A stretch of 5,965 nt of DNA, taken from the NCBI GenBank assembly GCA_009845505.1, contig VXZL01000216.1, positions 885-6,849 of the forward strand. Reading direction: 5' to 3'. Origin of the DNA: Candidatus Poribacteria bacterium. Its GTDB lineage: Bacteria; Poribacteria; WGA-4E; WGA-3G. Shown here in pieces: positions 5,645 through 5,965 of the stretch; position 1 is the first letter of the stretch; each line of letters starts with the position of its first letter. A program made the position numbers and the translations under genes. The notes beneath the pieces are model-generated. The model did not search any database. It had not been told where the DNA came from and saw only the letters and a program-made list of their open reading frames with translations.

Positions 5645-5663
5645 AACCTTTTGATTGTGTCAA
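5635..5663 (-). promoter_or_regulatory. Strong sigma-70-type promoter of the VOC-queE operon
   Basis: On the minus strand, a consensus -35 TTGACA (5663-5658) lies 17 bp from -10 GATAAT (5640-5635). The TGTGATAAT context supplies an extended -10 TG. The expected start is about 5629, giving a leader of roughly 64 nt. The leader contains the 10-bp palindrome AGCGCGCGCT at 5604-5613. I do not see the features of a preQ1 riboswitch in this leader. Confidence 0.8.
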
Positions 5664-5836
5664 ATGATTTTTCGTCGGAATTCGGATAACTTAATTGAAG
5701 AAAACGAACTTTTTTGGGTTAAATCGGACTAAGAAGTAAACGAAAACTTAAATTAATCGTTTAGTAGAGTGACAAAACAAAATTAACATTCATAACAGGT
5801 TTACGTAGAATCAAAGAAATTCACCCATTCCGACGA
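5664..5836. other. AT-rich spacer without a recognisable gene
   Basis: This non-coding stretch upstream of the VOC/queE promoter has long A/T runs and no open reading frame or RNA gene I can support. AATTAACATTCA at 5781-5792 recurs exactly at 5889-5900, at the junction between the two 55-bp repeats. The right part of the spacer may therefore be a decayed end of the same repeat array. Confidence 0.45.
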
Positions 5837-5891
5837 GCCGGTGCGGTTAGAAACCGCACCTACCAGTGGAATGCGTAAGTCCTATCACAAT
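5837..5891. repeat. 55-bp hairpin repeat, copy 1
   Basis: This unit begins GCCGGTGCGGTTAGAAACCG and ends AAGTCCTATCACAAT. It is identical over all 55 bp to copy 2 at 5911-5965. Its core is a 9-bp perfect hairpin, GGTGCGGTT (5840-5848) with loop AGA and AACCGCACC (5852-5860). The flanks CTACCAGTGGAATGCG are also fully conserved, so the unit is larger than the hairpin. It resembles REP-type or Poribacteria-style intergenic palindromes by recall. It lies outside the nearby promoter, about 175 bp upstream. Confidence 0.85.
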
Positions 5892-5910
5892 TAACATTCA
5901 CAGTGTTTTT

Positions 5911-5965
5911 GCCGGTGCGGTTAGAAACCGCACCTACCAGTGGAATGCGTAAGTCCTATCACAAT
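5911..5965. repeat. 55-bp hairpin repeat, copy 2 (runs to window edge)
   Basis: This is an exact second copy, starting 74 bp after copy 1, with the 19-bp spacer TAACATTCACAGTGTTTTT between them. Its hairpin arms are at 5914-5922 and 5926-5934. The identity runs to the last base of the window, so the repeated unit may be longer than 55 bp and more copies may follow. Confidence 0.85.

Noticed and set aside
5837..5965. CRISPR array
   Set aside because: Only two repeats are visible. The repeat is 55 bp and the intervening 19 bp is too short for a spacer, with part of its sequence also found at 5781-5792. The core is a hairpin of intergenic type, and no cas gene is present.

Overview
The window is a bacterial chromosome segment of moderate GC content. 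It carries three transcription units separated by repeat-rich spacers. The genes are ordinary bacterial housekeeping or metabolic genes. The short hairpin repeats (GGTGCGGTT-AGA-AACCGCACC) and the degenerate CTGA-rich spacer text look to me like the intergenic repeats of Candidatus Poribacteria and related uncultured marine or sponge-associated bacteria. That assignment rests on recall of style, not a search, and I hold it at moderate confidence.

Layout. Positions 1-1430 (minus strand) hold the rpsB-tsf operon. A near-consensus extended -10 promoter at 1402-1430 is followed by a leader of about 190 nt with several possible helices. Next come a TTG-initiated ribosomal protein S2 gene (303-1205) with a long low-complexity C-terminal tail, a GC-rich hairpin (258-294), a repeat-bearing spacer, and the first 31 codons of tsf (EF-Ts), cut by the window edge. 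Positions 1431-1740 are a spacer between divergent genes, filled with degenerate repeats. Positions 1748-2836 (plus strand) encode a lone divergent protein with an APH/choline-kinase-type phosphotransferase pattern. It is convergent with the next unit, with 11 nt between the ends.

Positions 5663-2848 (minus strand) look like one operon. A strong promoter (TTGACA-17-GATAAT with an upstream TG) is overlapped by a perfect 9-bp inverted repeat that could be an operator. The order is a VOC/glyoxalase-fold protein, queE (7-carboxy-7-deazaguanine synthase), a COG3964-type amidohydrolase, and a small single-span membrane protein. QueE belongs to the queuosine/7-deazaguanine pathway. The other three have no obvious link to it, and no other que gene is in the window. 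Positions 5664-5965 hold an AT-rich spacer and two identical 55-bp hairpin repeats at a 74-bp period.

I see no complete mobile element, RNA gene, CRISPR array or defence system. The most interesting items are regulatory (the rpsB leader and the dyad over the VOC/queE promoter), the repeats, and the kinase-like protein with an altered catalytic loop.
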